A stretch of 24,800 nt of DNA from Elysia marginata (lineage: Eukaryota > Mollusca > Gastropoda > Plakobranchidae). Under the pieces are notes generated by a model, which saw only the letters and a program-made list of their open reading frames with translations, searched no databases and was not told where the DNA came from. The stretch spans positions 223,224-248,023 of the forward strand of contig BMAT01001722.1 in NCBI GenBank assembly GCA_019649035.1, read 5' to 3'. The translations under genes and the position numbers were made by a program. Positions 1 through 12,700 of this stretch are shown in pieces (within the stretch, counting starts at the first letter, position 1; each line of letters opens with the position of its first letter).

Positions 1-178
1 TTAGCTTTCGCTTGGTCAAGAATTAACTTATAGGTAGCCAAAAATAGTTGTTTTCATCTTTGTCACATTTAGTTTTACTTTACTAAAGTTGCCTTTCTTT
101 GATCTTTCAATGGTTTTAGGGCAATGAAATAAGTTTTGAAGGCAGGCTCTTGACTCAATTTTTGCCGTCTTCCTTCAG

Positions 179-338
179 AGTATCTGAAGAAAATGAGGCC
201 AATAAGATGACAGTGGCCAACCTGGGTGTGTGTTTTGGCCCATCCTTGATGCGTCCTGAGGAGGAGAGTATGGCTGCCATCATGGACATTAAATTCTGTA
301 ACATTGTTGTCGAGATCCTCATTACTAATTATGAGCAG
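179..338 (+). CDS. GRAF exon: C-terminal end of RhoGAP domain
   Basis: The acceptor is the pyrimidine-rich cttccttcag ending at 178; the donor gtgagc begins at 339. The exon completes a split Arg codon and reads [20 protein letters not shown], then [10 protein letters not shown], then [14 protein letters not shown] and a final NYEQ. The [13 protein letters not shown] stretch is the conserved late RhoGAP helix region (NLGxxFGPxLxRP), and IMDIKFxNIVVEIL is diagnostic of the GRAF/oligophrenin group. Phase is 2 in and 0 out. The Met at 150 that opens the reading frame lies in the intron and is not a start codon. Confidence 0.95.
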
Positions 339-3300
339 GTGAGCATGATTTTAGACCATTTCAATCCATAAGGGAAAAATTTTTGAATTAAGTACATATA
401 CTATTGGGCAAAAGTTCAAAGTATCGGCTGACACATATATCCATGTTTTTGAGGCAATATTAGAGCATTGAATTAGAGATTTAGACTGACAGATTAATGA
501 ATACAAGCTAACATTTTGACCCATTGAGTTTGTTTTTATTGTGAATGTTTTTTTACCCTTAGTTATTTGAAAATGATTGTAAGGTCAGCTTTTTTTTATA
601 TATATGAGATATTTCCTTGAAAAAAATTGATAAAGGAAATACTACCAGTGCAATAATTTCTTCAATAGGTTCCAGTATTGCAACAAGGTCAAAGCAGATA
701 TTAACTATATATAATAGACCTTGTTTAAAAATCATTTTAGAACCCTGTAAGGAGAGATGAATGATAACGTCCAGTTCCATAATGTTTTGCCAAATTTTAC
801 ACAAAATTTTGATGTGTTTTTAAAAAACAGTAACAAAGGGTACAAGTTACACTTTGAATTTATTCAGATTTTTAAGACACCGCCAGACGGAACTGACCCT
901 AGTGAATCACGAGTTCTTCCAAGCAGCAACAATCCACAGATGTCAAAGTCCCATGGTAACTCCAGAGGACTTGGAGCCAAACACTCTGATCCTGTGCCCA
1001 GGCCTGTCAGCTCAATAGCAGCCATTGGTCGAAACACAAACCACTCTGGAAATGCCCCATCACGTATCTATGCAAACCAAGCTCCTGTTCATCCCCATGC
1101 AGGTGTCCGCACTAAGCAGCGGCCTGTACAGATTTTTAATGCAAACACAGGAGGTAATTTATTGATAAGCTTGTCACAGCTGAAAATGAATCAATTTTGC
1201 TGTATTATATTTTTATAAAAGGGTTTCTCCAACTGTTAAATAAATACCCTGGTACTAATGGAGCAAAAAAAAAGAACCTAGAGCAAACTACTTTGTTATG
1301 TTGCTATTTTATGTTTGCTGTTATGTAATTTGTGTGTTAAACATTGTCTTTGTTGTAAGAATAAATAATTCAGGATGTAAGACAGGATGTAAAATGTAAT
1401 GTATTTATGTATACCTGAATGCTGTCCTAAACAATTTTAATCATTTAGATAAAAGAAGAAATATCCTATCTATTTCTTTTCTTGTAAGTAAATGTTTTTC
1501 ATAATATATACATTATAAAATGGTATGGCTGTTTTTGCTTGTAGTTGAAGTAATGAAGTTTGTAAAGTTTTTTAATTACATTGAAACCTAATGTTTTGTG
1601 TTTCTGTCTAGGATTTGAAATTCACAGCAGCACGAGTAGTAGCACAGAATCCCTGAACTCTGCTAAAAGTGCCCTGTCACCACGACAACTCGGGGGTGCA
1701 CCTTGGGGAGGAGCTTCACCCCTCGTTGACAAAGGCCCTCCCAGACGAGGGTCAGGTGCATCCAAAGACAGTCAGCCTACCTACTCGAATGTCAGTGCAT
1801 TAGGTAAGCTGACCAGATGTTGTAGATTCCAAAAAATTTGTTCACAATAAGTGTCTTTTGGGAAAGTTATGTGTCCAAAAAAAGAAAAAAAAAAGCAATT
1901 TTGAAAGGAACCTCGTACTTTTTAAAACCAACACAAAACACCTTATCCCTTTGGTAATTTGTGATCATGTTACAAAATTTAAATCTCGATGGGCCAGGAA
2001 AAAATTTTTTTTTTTTTCAAAATACCCGCATCTCCAAATGTGAAAATTTTAGCATCCACCTCATGTGGGCAGCTTACAACATATATTAACATTGTTTTGT
2101 AAAAGTGTAAGTCTTGTCCTCCTCCCTGAAGTCAAAGGATTAGGGATGCCTATATGGCATCTATGGAAGAGCAATTTGGTTAGTTTTTCATTTGTAATCT
2201 GAGAAAAGAAGGTTTCTTTAGTATTTTTTTAGTTAATGTCTTCACTGTGTGCTCCTTTCATTGAATGTGTATTGTGTTTTGTTTCCAGTTTTTATTTTAC
2301 AATGTCGGAAGCAAAATTGAACTTTTCTTCTTCTTTTTTTTTTTTGCTTGAAAAAGATGAATGTAAGTGTGTTTTATATTCAAATTTCTTTTAAAAATCT
2401 CCTCATGCAATTAATGTTAAAAGATATTCATTTCTTTTTTTGTTTTTTTTTTTAACTTTCTCAATTTCTATGACAAAAGATTTTGGTTTTTATACTTAAG
2501 TTAATAATGCACTTGGACAAATCAGTTCATTCCAAATTTACTCGACTTTTTTTTGCTTTCGATCGCCGTTTGCACTATGTTGTGCTCTTGGTGACATTCC
2601 ACTGGCTTATTCCTTTTGTATATTTTCAGATTTATAATTTGTATCAGCATGAGTGCAATTAAAGTTTATTCTTTTTTATTAAAGCTTTTCAAAATATTAT
2701 TTATCTTTGTAATAATCATAGACCTGCATTTTTTCCCGAAAATTACTGATGAGGGAACAAACCTCCAGCGATTCCCTGATAGGAGCTAACCTTGTAATGC
2801 AGATAAACCAAATAATTATAACTAAGCTTCCCGCACAGGTAATATTTAGTTTGTTATCAAGAAAATCCAAACAGCCTTAAGCCAAAGCCTATATTCGATA
2901 GGCGCCGCCAACATTTTTGCAGTACCAAACTTTAAAAAAATCAACAGAGTCTTGTCGGCTCTGCGGCAGTCTTGGTGCAAAAGATTGTCCACCTGTCAGC
3001 TCATTCTTCTGTCTGTTTTCCGCCCAAGATTGCCAGAGCCTTCATTATTCTTTGTGTATCAGTCTTTATAAAAAAATAATTAAGCCCTAGACATTTTAGG
3101 GATTATATGCACATGTTATTCTTTATTCCTGGCCTAATTTAGATCAGTTTTTTTTTGTGCTTTTTGTGTTTATTTGAAAATTGGGTAAGGTAGGCCTATT
3201 ACAGTACTAGATATAGATCTACTGTACTTTTGTGAAGCGCCCTTGGTGTGTTAAGTGAATATTTCATAAGTCAGTGTATTTAGTGAAGGTTCATTAAGGC

Positions 3301-6300
3301 CTACATAACGTAAGACCTAACTTGATGAAATAAAGGTCACCTAATTACTAGTCTAGAATTAATTATTCTAAATACAGTGGATCTCGGATCCAACGAATTG
3401 TGCAGAAAAAAGTAACCCAAAACGAACCAAAGAAGAAAGTTCTACACTATCTATCAATCTTGCAACATTACGTAAAACTACAAAAAAATAGAACACACCA
3501 GTGCTACAAGTTTTTGCAACACTAGCCTATTTTTCCTCTGATATATTCTAATCACCCTCTCTCCCTCTCTTTGAATTTGATTTTAAGAAAGCTTTATCGA
3601 TGATAAAGTGAACATGATACCAGAAGAAAGGCTAAAAAAGACCAACCATTAGTTTCAGTTTCACTTCTAGTTTGTTGAAAACAAGGTTAGCATGAAATAA
3701 GTTGATTCTATACAGGGAAATTCGTAAAGGTTAAAGAAGAGAAAAAATGGGAATTTTATTTCAGTTCGTTGAATGCAAGGGTTTGTTGAGTCCAAGGTTG
3801 TTGGAGACAAGGTCTACTGTATGACAATTAGCAAAAAGTGAAGACCAACTTGATAAAACATTCTTAACTCAGTATTAACATCAATATTTGGACATACGTA
3901 AAAGGAGTGAAATTAATAGGCTTATGTTGTTTTAATAAAAAAAAAACTTAACTCTCACCTAGATTGCTATGGTCACAGTCAAGCTCAGACAATTTCAATC
4001 ACATGCAGGTCTATAATTCAAGATATAATCACACAATTCTGTTACAGTTGCTACAAAGCTTTGAAAAATACATTTTCTTTACAGCAGCACTGAGGGGTAT
4101 ATTACATATCAGACTTATTTAAACCAAATTGAAGACAATTTGTTTTCTGATTTAATTCATGGTTTTGTATGGGACAACCTTTTTCGCAAATCTGTTTGCT
4201 ATCAATTTTGAACCCTAGATATTATTATTATTCTTTCAAACAAAAAAGAAATAAAAAGTTTTACAGGTGGCAGTGATAGTTACTTATTGTCTTGATTGCA
4301 TTTAATGTTTTTGTTCCTTGGATGTTGTTTTCAAGAAACTGTAATTAATACAAAGGTTTTTTTTCCTAACTAAATAGCCTTTTTTAAAAAACTTAAGTAA
4401 TTGACCAATTTAAATCAATCTCAATATGTATAGCAATCTTGCAAAAAAAAGTATTGCATCTAGTGAACCCCATCAAGGAACGTTTCCATAATTTTTCTAA
4501 ACTAAGCTTGGATAACGTCAACCTTTGAAACTTAAGTTTTATACTAGCTATAGTTATATATTGCCCTCTTAAAAATTGTTTGAAAAACTATTGCAGCAGA
4601 TGGTGTGTTTCTATGCACTTGTAAAATTCATTCTTTCATGTACAGTTTAGTTACTTGCCCATTTAAAATACTAAATATCAAAATGATGGATGCCAATTTT
4701 TTTTTTCAATTTAAGCAGGTCAAAATTTTATTGTCTTCTAGCCATATTTATTATTGTGATCTTCTTGCACTAAAATATTGATCACGTTTTGACTGGGTCA
4801 GTTCAAGAAAATAATCTTGACTGGCTACAAAGCTAAATAATTTACCTGACCTATTGCCTTTGACATCCTAGTTCTTCGACTTTGGCGTCTCAACTGCTTC
4901 TTGGACTTAAAGGAGAGCCTTCTCCACTGTTGTCTGTCTTGTGCGGCTGATCTCAGCTATTTGAAATCTTTCTTGATCTTAGTTTATATAACAGGTCTAA
5001 AGAAAGCAAATAACTATGTATATAAAGCAAGGAAAATATGTAATAAAATGGGTTTTATATACATGAAAGATAATTATAAAAGATGTATGCAATTCAGTCA
5101 AGTTTTAAAAAAAAAGTATTTTTACTACTTTAGTCCAGGCAACTTCAGGAAGCGGTGCTCTGCATTTGCCTTCTTATGGGTCAGCATTCCAGCCGCGTAG
5201 GTCTACACACTTCTGCTTGCTTGTTACTCCCCGTCATGGTTTTTTTCAAAAGCTTGCACCTTGCCTATCTGCATACAATTATTTTGTTTAACAAGCACTT
5301 TGAAAGTGTCAGTGCTAATACCCAAGGTGTATATATTTAATAAAATGTTTTTTTAACAGCTCGTTTTTACACACCTTTCTGTGTGAATGTTAGATATAGG
5401 CTTTCTACATAAGAATGACTAATGGCTTAAAATTTTTAACCTTTCTTTACTTATTCTTAGTTTGCATCTGGATGAGATGCTAAGAGATGAAAGTTCAGGT
5501 TTTAATGCCAAAGTTCAGCTTGTTGTTCTCAAACCTTATGGCCCAATGTCTAGAATGTAAAGCTTCAAATTCATGTTTTTGAACTGTAAAATGTGTGATG
5601 CTTTTGTTTCTCCTCAAAACAAAATTGACACCAAAATATTGCAAAAGAGTGAAATCCTTGCACTTTACACAAACCCTGTGTGCTCCATCAAAGTACCTTA
5701 ACCTTGAAACAGTTATCAATAATGTATATGTTTACTAATGATGCATGTGTAATCTGTTTGAATTGAAGAATTGAAGTGCAAATAAATGAGATGTTATGCA
5801 AAGAGTATAATTTCCTGGTTTAGTCCACTACCCTCTCCATAGTCTTGCAATGAGATTTGTAAACATTAACAACGTTTAGAGGTTATGATTTTTGTGTTGC
5901 GTGTGCTGTTGTCACATCTGAAATGTATTGGATGAAGATGGCTAATGAGCTCATTGATCATTTTGGTTCTTTTTTTGGAGAACAATATTTTGTAGGTGTC
6001 TTGAACATGCCTCCTCCTTATATTCATCAAAATTAGTTTTTTCGCAAATGACCTCTCCTCCTACTATTCCTATCATTATTCCTTGCTCTCTTTTTATTCC
6101 CCTATGTCTTCTTTTTTTCTACCCCTCTCCTCCCCTTTCTCCTTCATGTCTTTTTCCTCCTCTTCCTCCTTCTTATACATTAACTAATATATGAACGATT
6201 TGACCTGAGTGGTCTCTGCAGCATGCCACAATTTTATCAATATGGGATTTTTTAAAATGTATGTGCAGTCTTCCAAGAATTATTACAGTATATGTTTTAC

Positions 6301-8855
6301 ATTAATAAAAGGACAAAGAGAAGAGTCATTCCAAGCTTGTGTCAAGTGCTCATACATTAATTCCATATATTTCACATCAAGGTTTGTAGTATAAGTGAAA
6401 AAAATGTAATATGTATGACATGTTGTTATTTCAATTTTAAGAGGCTTTTTCTTTTTTGTTTGTGTAGCATTTTTTTATTTTATTTTTTTTTTTAAATCAC
6501 TCTTGTAGTCTTATGAACATTTCATCTGATTTGTAAACATTGATCTCTGCTTAAGTCTATAATTATTTTTCCCATAGCAATGACACTGAAAAGAACTGCA
6601 TGTAAAAAAAAAAGAATTTTGAATAAAAGTTTGTCTCTCTTTTCTTCCCCTAAAAATTGTACTGCTCATTAGCATCAAGATTCAGTATGAACTCATCAGC
6701 CAGTGATGCACCAACTTTGTAAGTATATCCAATAAATATATTCAGTTGCTAAAAAATTTTTTTCTCCTTAGCATACATTGTTTTGACAATGATCTATTTT
6801 TTGTGGCTTACCTGAGTTAATAAGTACTAACACATTTTCACCGTGCTAGCCAAATTGCTTGTCTCATTTTACTTAGTTTTGAAAAAGTCAACTCTTGGGC
6901 CTAAATAGTCTAACTTATTTGGTATTTCCATTTTTTTATTACATGAAAGTTGGTCAGTGTATTTTCATTATTTTTCTACCATAAGACAAACAGCAATTTT
7001 ATCAACACAGCAATATGCTTATGAAAGTTTAGCCAGTGTTATGCCTTTTTTTTTTGTATTTTTTTTAATAGGTTTAGATTTACGCCCATTGCAAAGGTTT
7101 TTCTTGTACATCATGTTCCCATTATTTTTTTGTTATTATAAGATGCTGGTAAAGATCTCCGTTACTTTTTTTCCCCTTAAATCTAATTTTTGCTAAGCAG
7201 CTTAAGTCTTGGTAGTTAAAAAAAAAAACAACCAACAAACGAATAATTACCACTTTATTCTTTAACATTAAATCTAAAAATAGAAGCTGGGAGCTCTGTA
7301 TTGCTGTGTTTGAACCAAATGCAGCGTTAGATCAGAATTATGTTTCATTCTTTTTTAACAATAAAAATATTTGTAATAATTATTTACTTATGAAGGACCT
7401 AAAATCCTGGTATACAAGTTTGATGGCGCTGATAAATTGAAACATTGTACATAAGTAAAAGATTTAACAAAATTTTTAGGAAATATTAGATTGAAGTCTT
7501 TACAAAATGCATGAAAATGGCTACCATGGATGAAAGCCGGCATTTTTATGTCTGTTATAAATATATAGTTTCACTTAAAACGTTTGTTCAAGGCCAAAAA
7601 ATAAAGGCCCTTAAATGATAGACATTATACTCAACAGCATCTGTGTATAATAATTAAAAATGCATGATATTAAAAGTTAATAGACATTTATAAAGGATAT
7701 ACAATTTTTTTTATAAAGTTAGATATTGATAAACAGACTAAAAGTAGACTAGATCACATGCATATTTCTTATCTATGAGTAGTTTTTTGGTGCAGGTAGA
7801 ATTGAAAAGATTAAAGATAAAATTAAGATTTTAGCTGTTGGAGACATCACATGAAAGTCATATAGCATTCTAAAAGGCTTAAAAATGGAAATAACATAAT
7901 AATTTAGAAAACAGTGGGTGCACTTTCTAGGAATGACAAACGCATGCTATATATTACATCAGATAAATGCCATAGCTGAAGCTCATCTTTAGCAAGTTTA
8001 TTTTCTTAACTTCATCATGATTTTAAGAATACATTCTGAGTCTGAGTACATTCAAACAGAGATTAATCAAAACAATAAATTTTTATAACTAGTTAATTTC
8101 CTGCACGTTAACTACTGCCTCATAAAACTGAAATTTAGTTGGGCATTACAACACACCTCTGATTCATGCATCTGATTCTGATTCGTGCCATGGATTACAT
8201 TTACCTAAGAAATTTATTTGATAATTTTTAGGTGCAGTAATTTGTCTTGTTATTCCATCTTTTTAACATTTTCGTTTGCATAGTACAAATTTATAATTGT
8301 ATGATTAAAACCATGTGACTTATTACCATGTTGAAATTTATTTTTAAATTTCATTTGTCGCCTTGCTCAACCAGCCCTTTGAATATTAAGCTAGAAATAA
8401 AGCATTGTAGATATTAGGCTATGAGAAAACATTGCTTATGTTTCTTTATAACATTATTATTATCTTTTTGTTTGCAATGTGCTCTTGGTTAGCTCCAAAA
8501 GCTTTGTTAGGTGAGATGGTCAAATTCATGTATAGGTCCCCTACTTTCTTGGCTTTTAATTTGCTGTTCTAGTATATTAACAATCCCAGCTTTTACTGTA
8601 ATATTTCAGTGGCGTCATATCAAAAATGTATTTGCCCTTAAATTAACTTTGTGCCCTATAAAGAAATAGTTGTACATAGTATCTCTTTTATATTTGGCTT
8701 CATTTTATTGGAGGTTATGTTACATTATTGTAGTTTGTTTATTTTTGTCTGCTCCTTTGTTGAGATTTATTTTTTCCTTTTCATTAAACGCTTTTAAGCT
8801 TTTGCTACAGGCTTACCTGAACTATTTATTTTATGCCAATTCCTATCTCAGTCTT

Positions 8856-8896
<41 letters not shown>

Positions 8897-9699
8897 ATCT
8901 CTCTCTCATCTATTATTCTCTCTACCTCTTCCTTTTTCTCTACCCACACTATCTTCTACCTCTTGTGTCCCCTTCACTGTGTCACATGTCTAATGCCACG
9001 TTTCCTAATCTGCATCTCACCACCAACTGCACCATCCATGTTTTTCTTCTTGCTCCCATATCCACTACCACTACCACCCTGCCTGCCTTCCTTGCCCACG
9101 TACTTGTCTGTTGCACACCCAGCGGCAGTGTGAAGAAAAGAAGCAGCAATGACTTTTCTGCCCAGCAGTCCATGTAAGGCCAGCGTCAGCCATACATATT
9201 TGTCTCACAAACTAGTCTGAATGAGCAACATTTCAAAACGTTTATTTTGGCATTGATGTTTTGAATGCTATGAATGGCCCAAAATATTATTAAAATCTAG
9301 AAAAGTGTATATGATTTCGAGGATGCAAGTTTTCTGATTTTTGGGAGGAAGGAATTTCTTTTTTAAGCTTTTATTTCTTGTAGTTTTCTGTAACTAAAAA
9401 GAAAGAAAAAGAAGTTGTTGGGCGGGGGCTCAGTGATTTTAAACAGTAGGGAGAAAAAAGCAAATGATACCAAAACTGTAATCGGTTTTTCTCTTTTCTT
9501 TGTTTCAAATTGAATATTTCAATATGTGACTCATTTTGACTAGTTGAGAGATCTTCATATATTTAGTGTTCCAGCATCAAATTTAAGCATAGCCTTTCTT
9601 CCTTGTGAGAAGGCTAGTAAACTATTTAAATGGAAATTAAATTTTAAAAATGTATTGTTTGGGTCTTGTTTGAAATATTGCTGTTCCTCAAACGCCAGC

Positions 9700-9772
<73 letters not shown>

Positions 9773-12700
9773 ACTTTAGCTTCCTTTTACTGCAAATGCT
9801 GTCAGTTGTTAGTTTGGTACATTTTGTTGTACTGTTGTATATTTTATAGGGTCCACTGCTTATTTGCTCAGTTAATTTTAGTCTTTGCTATAGTTGCTTT
9901 TATTTTGCTCGGCTTATATTGTTGATGCGTTTAAGTTAACTTAGTAGTTTGAAATTCAGCTTGTCAAGATTTTTAAGTAAGAAATACATCAAAAGAATAA
10001 CATGTAAATGCTCATTATTATTATTGTTTTTTTTTTCATCTACAAGTACTAGTTAGATGCTAGCGATTTTGCAGGTTTAAGCAAAGATAATGCTATTGGT
10101 TAAAGTAAAGAATCTCAGAATTGGCTAACCTCCAATTAAAAAGTTCTCTTGTTTTCTTGTTTTCCCCATAATGTTGTCTTTTAAGTTATCTACATTGGGT
10201 TTGTCTTTCTCTTTCAGCAGGCTTACCTTCGCACATCATATAATTTATTCTGTCTTTGAGGTTCTTCTCAACATCTTGTCTTTATTTTTTATCTCTTTTA
10301 TAACTTTTTATCTTCCCCCTTATCATAGTCCACATTTCTCTCACTGTCTCTCTGTCTCTGTCTCTCTCTTTCTCTCTATCTCTCTATCTATTTATCTATC
10401 TATCTATTGCTCTTTCTCTCTTGTTTTATTTTTACATCTCTGTTTGCACATGTCTGTCTTTCTCATCTTCTTTCATTTTCTCTTTTGGCCCTAAACCATA
10501 AATTTCAACTGCAAGATTAATCTTGATAACAAAATTCTTGATCTAAATTCTGTGACAGGATTTTAGTACCAGTTTTGGGATCTAAAATATCTAAGTATAG
10601 ATAACTCCTACTGTAATATTATCTAGAGCAGCTGAGGGGTAGAATAGATCTACGTGACTCGCGGCTGAATGAGGCATGACATTAGTGCTCTCTTGGATGT
10701 CTGCAAAAATACCTCTCCTCAGTGGACTCCCTCCAAGCCTTATATAGGTCAATATTTTAATTATCGTATATAGCAAATGGAGGTTAGGGGCGGTACAAAT
10801 AGTAGGGTGGTTGACCTATATACGGGAGGTCCCGGGTCCAATGTCTACCGTGGGCAAAATTTTATTTGCTTCCCTTGTGCCTACCCAGCTATGGGTGGCT
10901 AGGTCTCTTTAGACTCGGAAAAAGTAAAGGCTTCGTAGAAAGCAATGGCAAAGCAAAAAGGTTACAAATGTTAGCTATCTGGCATACAAAAAGAAAAAAA
11001 AAGCTGTAAGGTTTTCATTTGCAAAAGGGTTTATTTGGATTTTAAAAAAAGTAATAGGACACTGTTTATTTAGTTTTCAAAACAAGAATAAAATTAAAAT
11101 GCTAGCACAGTTAAATAATTTGCAGTTGTAGTCTGATTTTTAACGTTATTGACTGCTATTGTTCTCACTGTCACCACAAATTAAAATAAGCCTTAGAGCT
11201 TGCGCTCTTGTATATACCTGCAAACAACTTAAAATCTTCCCTTAAGTAAACTAGGTGGCAAAACTTTTTACTTCGCTTTTTGTTTTCACATATCAGCATA
11301 AAATCATGAGTACCTAATTCCAAAATGAAATATTTGAGAGTAAATGGATAGGTTGCATATCTTTTTAACAGTTAGGGATTCAATTCTGATGTTGTCAAAC
11401 AAAAAATTCTGTGGCTGACCTATTATGAGAGCTTCTCTTGTGGACTCTGATATTTGATATATTTTTTTTTCTTTCAAGTTCAAGTAGTTTAACTTCACTA
11501 TAATCATGCTTATCCTAATCATTATTTTAGCCAGCTAACCTGCTTGCAAAGCCTTATAAATTGAATTGTGAATATATATACAGTGGAGTCTACATAACTG
11601 GAAATCTGATAATTATAAGTTATGGATAACTCAAATCTATTTTAGTATCCCAACCATGTTTTTCTTTGCCAACTATTCTTTAACTTCAAATTCTGATATT
11701 TTGAATTGAATTAGCTATTCCCAAGCTCTTCTACTAAAGCAACGTGCACTCTATATCATAAGTTGCCTCTGATCATGAGCTTTTTGTTTTTTGTTTTATC
11801 TACATGAGCAAGATTCATATTTTGTTTAAATAAATCACTATATTGTTGTTGTTTTTATTGTTATTGTAATTTTTTACTTAGTCAACTTCTTGTGTGGCTG
11901 AGAATACAAGCCTGTCTGTTGCTTGTGGTTGATAGTCTCTTTATGATACCCTTATTTTTTTTTCTAAAATATAATTATACATGTCTCCTGGTCCAGTTCA
12001 TTAACCAGATGATGCATTGTCTTTAAGTAGAAAACTTTAGAAATTAAGAGAAATAAACCAATTGAATCAAATCACACAGCTGCTTGTTTTTAAGCTGTGC
12101 CACAGCTATTATTATTTTGAGAAAAACTTCAAGTAGGTCATAAGACTCTAAATGGTCATAAATATAATTAAGGAAAAACACATTCAAGAAATAAGTTGAC
12201 ATTTTAAGTTTTACCCATTTCTGTAGTTAAGAATGTCTTTTTGTGTTACAAATTCTCACCATCCCTTCCAACTGCAAATTATACAATATTTCAAGACAAA
12301 GTTGTGTATTGTGCACAGGTCATCTTCAATGCATGGCAGCCTGACAGGAAGTGTGTCCAGTTTATCTTCCAGTAAGACACCTGGCAGGTGAGTTAACAAT
12401 AACTGCAAATCAGAGATGCTAATTTCCTGAAGTTAAGCAGTTCATTGAAGTGAAAAAAATAACGGTTTTATAGTTCTATCAGTCTTAAACATAGCTGTAG
12501 TGATAATATGTGAAAATTTAATGCCATTTCTATTTTTTTTATTTTATTCAAACTATCTTTTTTATGGTAAAGATAAATGATGTCGCTTTATTCTGATTAT
12601 TCTTTTTGCTGCATACATTTCTGCATATGATTAATTTAATTTTTTAAAAGAGAGAGAGAGACAGAGACAGAGANNNNNNNNNNNNNNNNNNNNNNNNNNN

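Larger units (their letters stand above)
1804..5148 (+). other. GRAF intron with MITE and a possible cassette exon
   Basis: A 3.3-kb intron of mostly AT-rich sequence with poly-T and poly-A runs. It includes a GC-richer block at about 2725-3060, the pogo-like MITE at 3375-3819 and the uncertain hydrophobic exon candidate at 4872-4994. Confidence 0.7.
5201..9122 (+). other. GRAF intron, mostly AT-rich with low-complexity tracts
   Basis: A 3.9-kb intron. It contains a pyrimidine-rich tract (6049-6178), many poly-T runs, the 18-nt microexon candidate (8493-8510), a TCTG/TC microsatellite (8855-8908) and a pyrimidine-rich stretch running up to the 9123 acceptor. No gene on either strand is supported. 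Confidence 0.7.
9174..12318 (+). other. GRAF intron with SINE-like block and microsatellites
   Basis: A 3.1-kb intron holding a (TAA)n microsatellite, a TC/TATC microsatellite, a tRNA-like SINE block near 10784-10975 and a transposon-terminus-like sequence at 11581-11605. No additional exon is recognised. Confidence 0.7.

Noticed and set aside
559-804. 81-codon frame on the - strand
   Set aside because: Lies in the GRAF intron; low-complexity translation without family signals.
2718-4014. 12-bp inverted match (atagacctgcat / atgcaggtctat) suggesting a 1.3-kb element around the MITE
   Set aside because: Exact 12-bp inverted matches are expected by chance many times in 25 kb. No target duplication or extended terminal similarity was seen.
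7072-7096. Possible 25-nt microexon (phase 1 to 2) after a long T-rich acceptor tract
   Set aside because: It would replace exon 5149-5200 in frame, but the donor gttttt is poor and the peptide (GLDLRPLQ) does not fit the linker style. T-runs are common here, so chance is likely.
8670-9177. Overlapping open frames of over 100 codons near the TCTG/TC repeat
   Set aside because: They arise from microsatellite and pyrimidine-rich sequence. Only 9123-9173 is supported as an exon.
9544-9849. 101-codon frame with a poly-Ile run
   Set aside because: Product of the (TAA)n microsatellite.
10171-10494. 107-codon Ser/Leu-rich frame
   Set aside because: Produced by the TC/TATC microsatellite; no homology or splice linkage.
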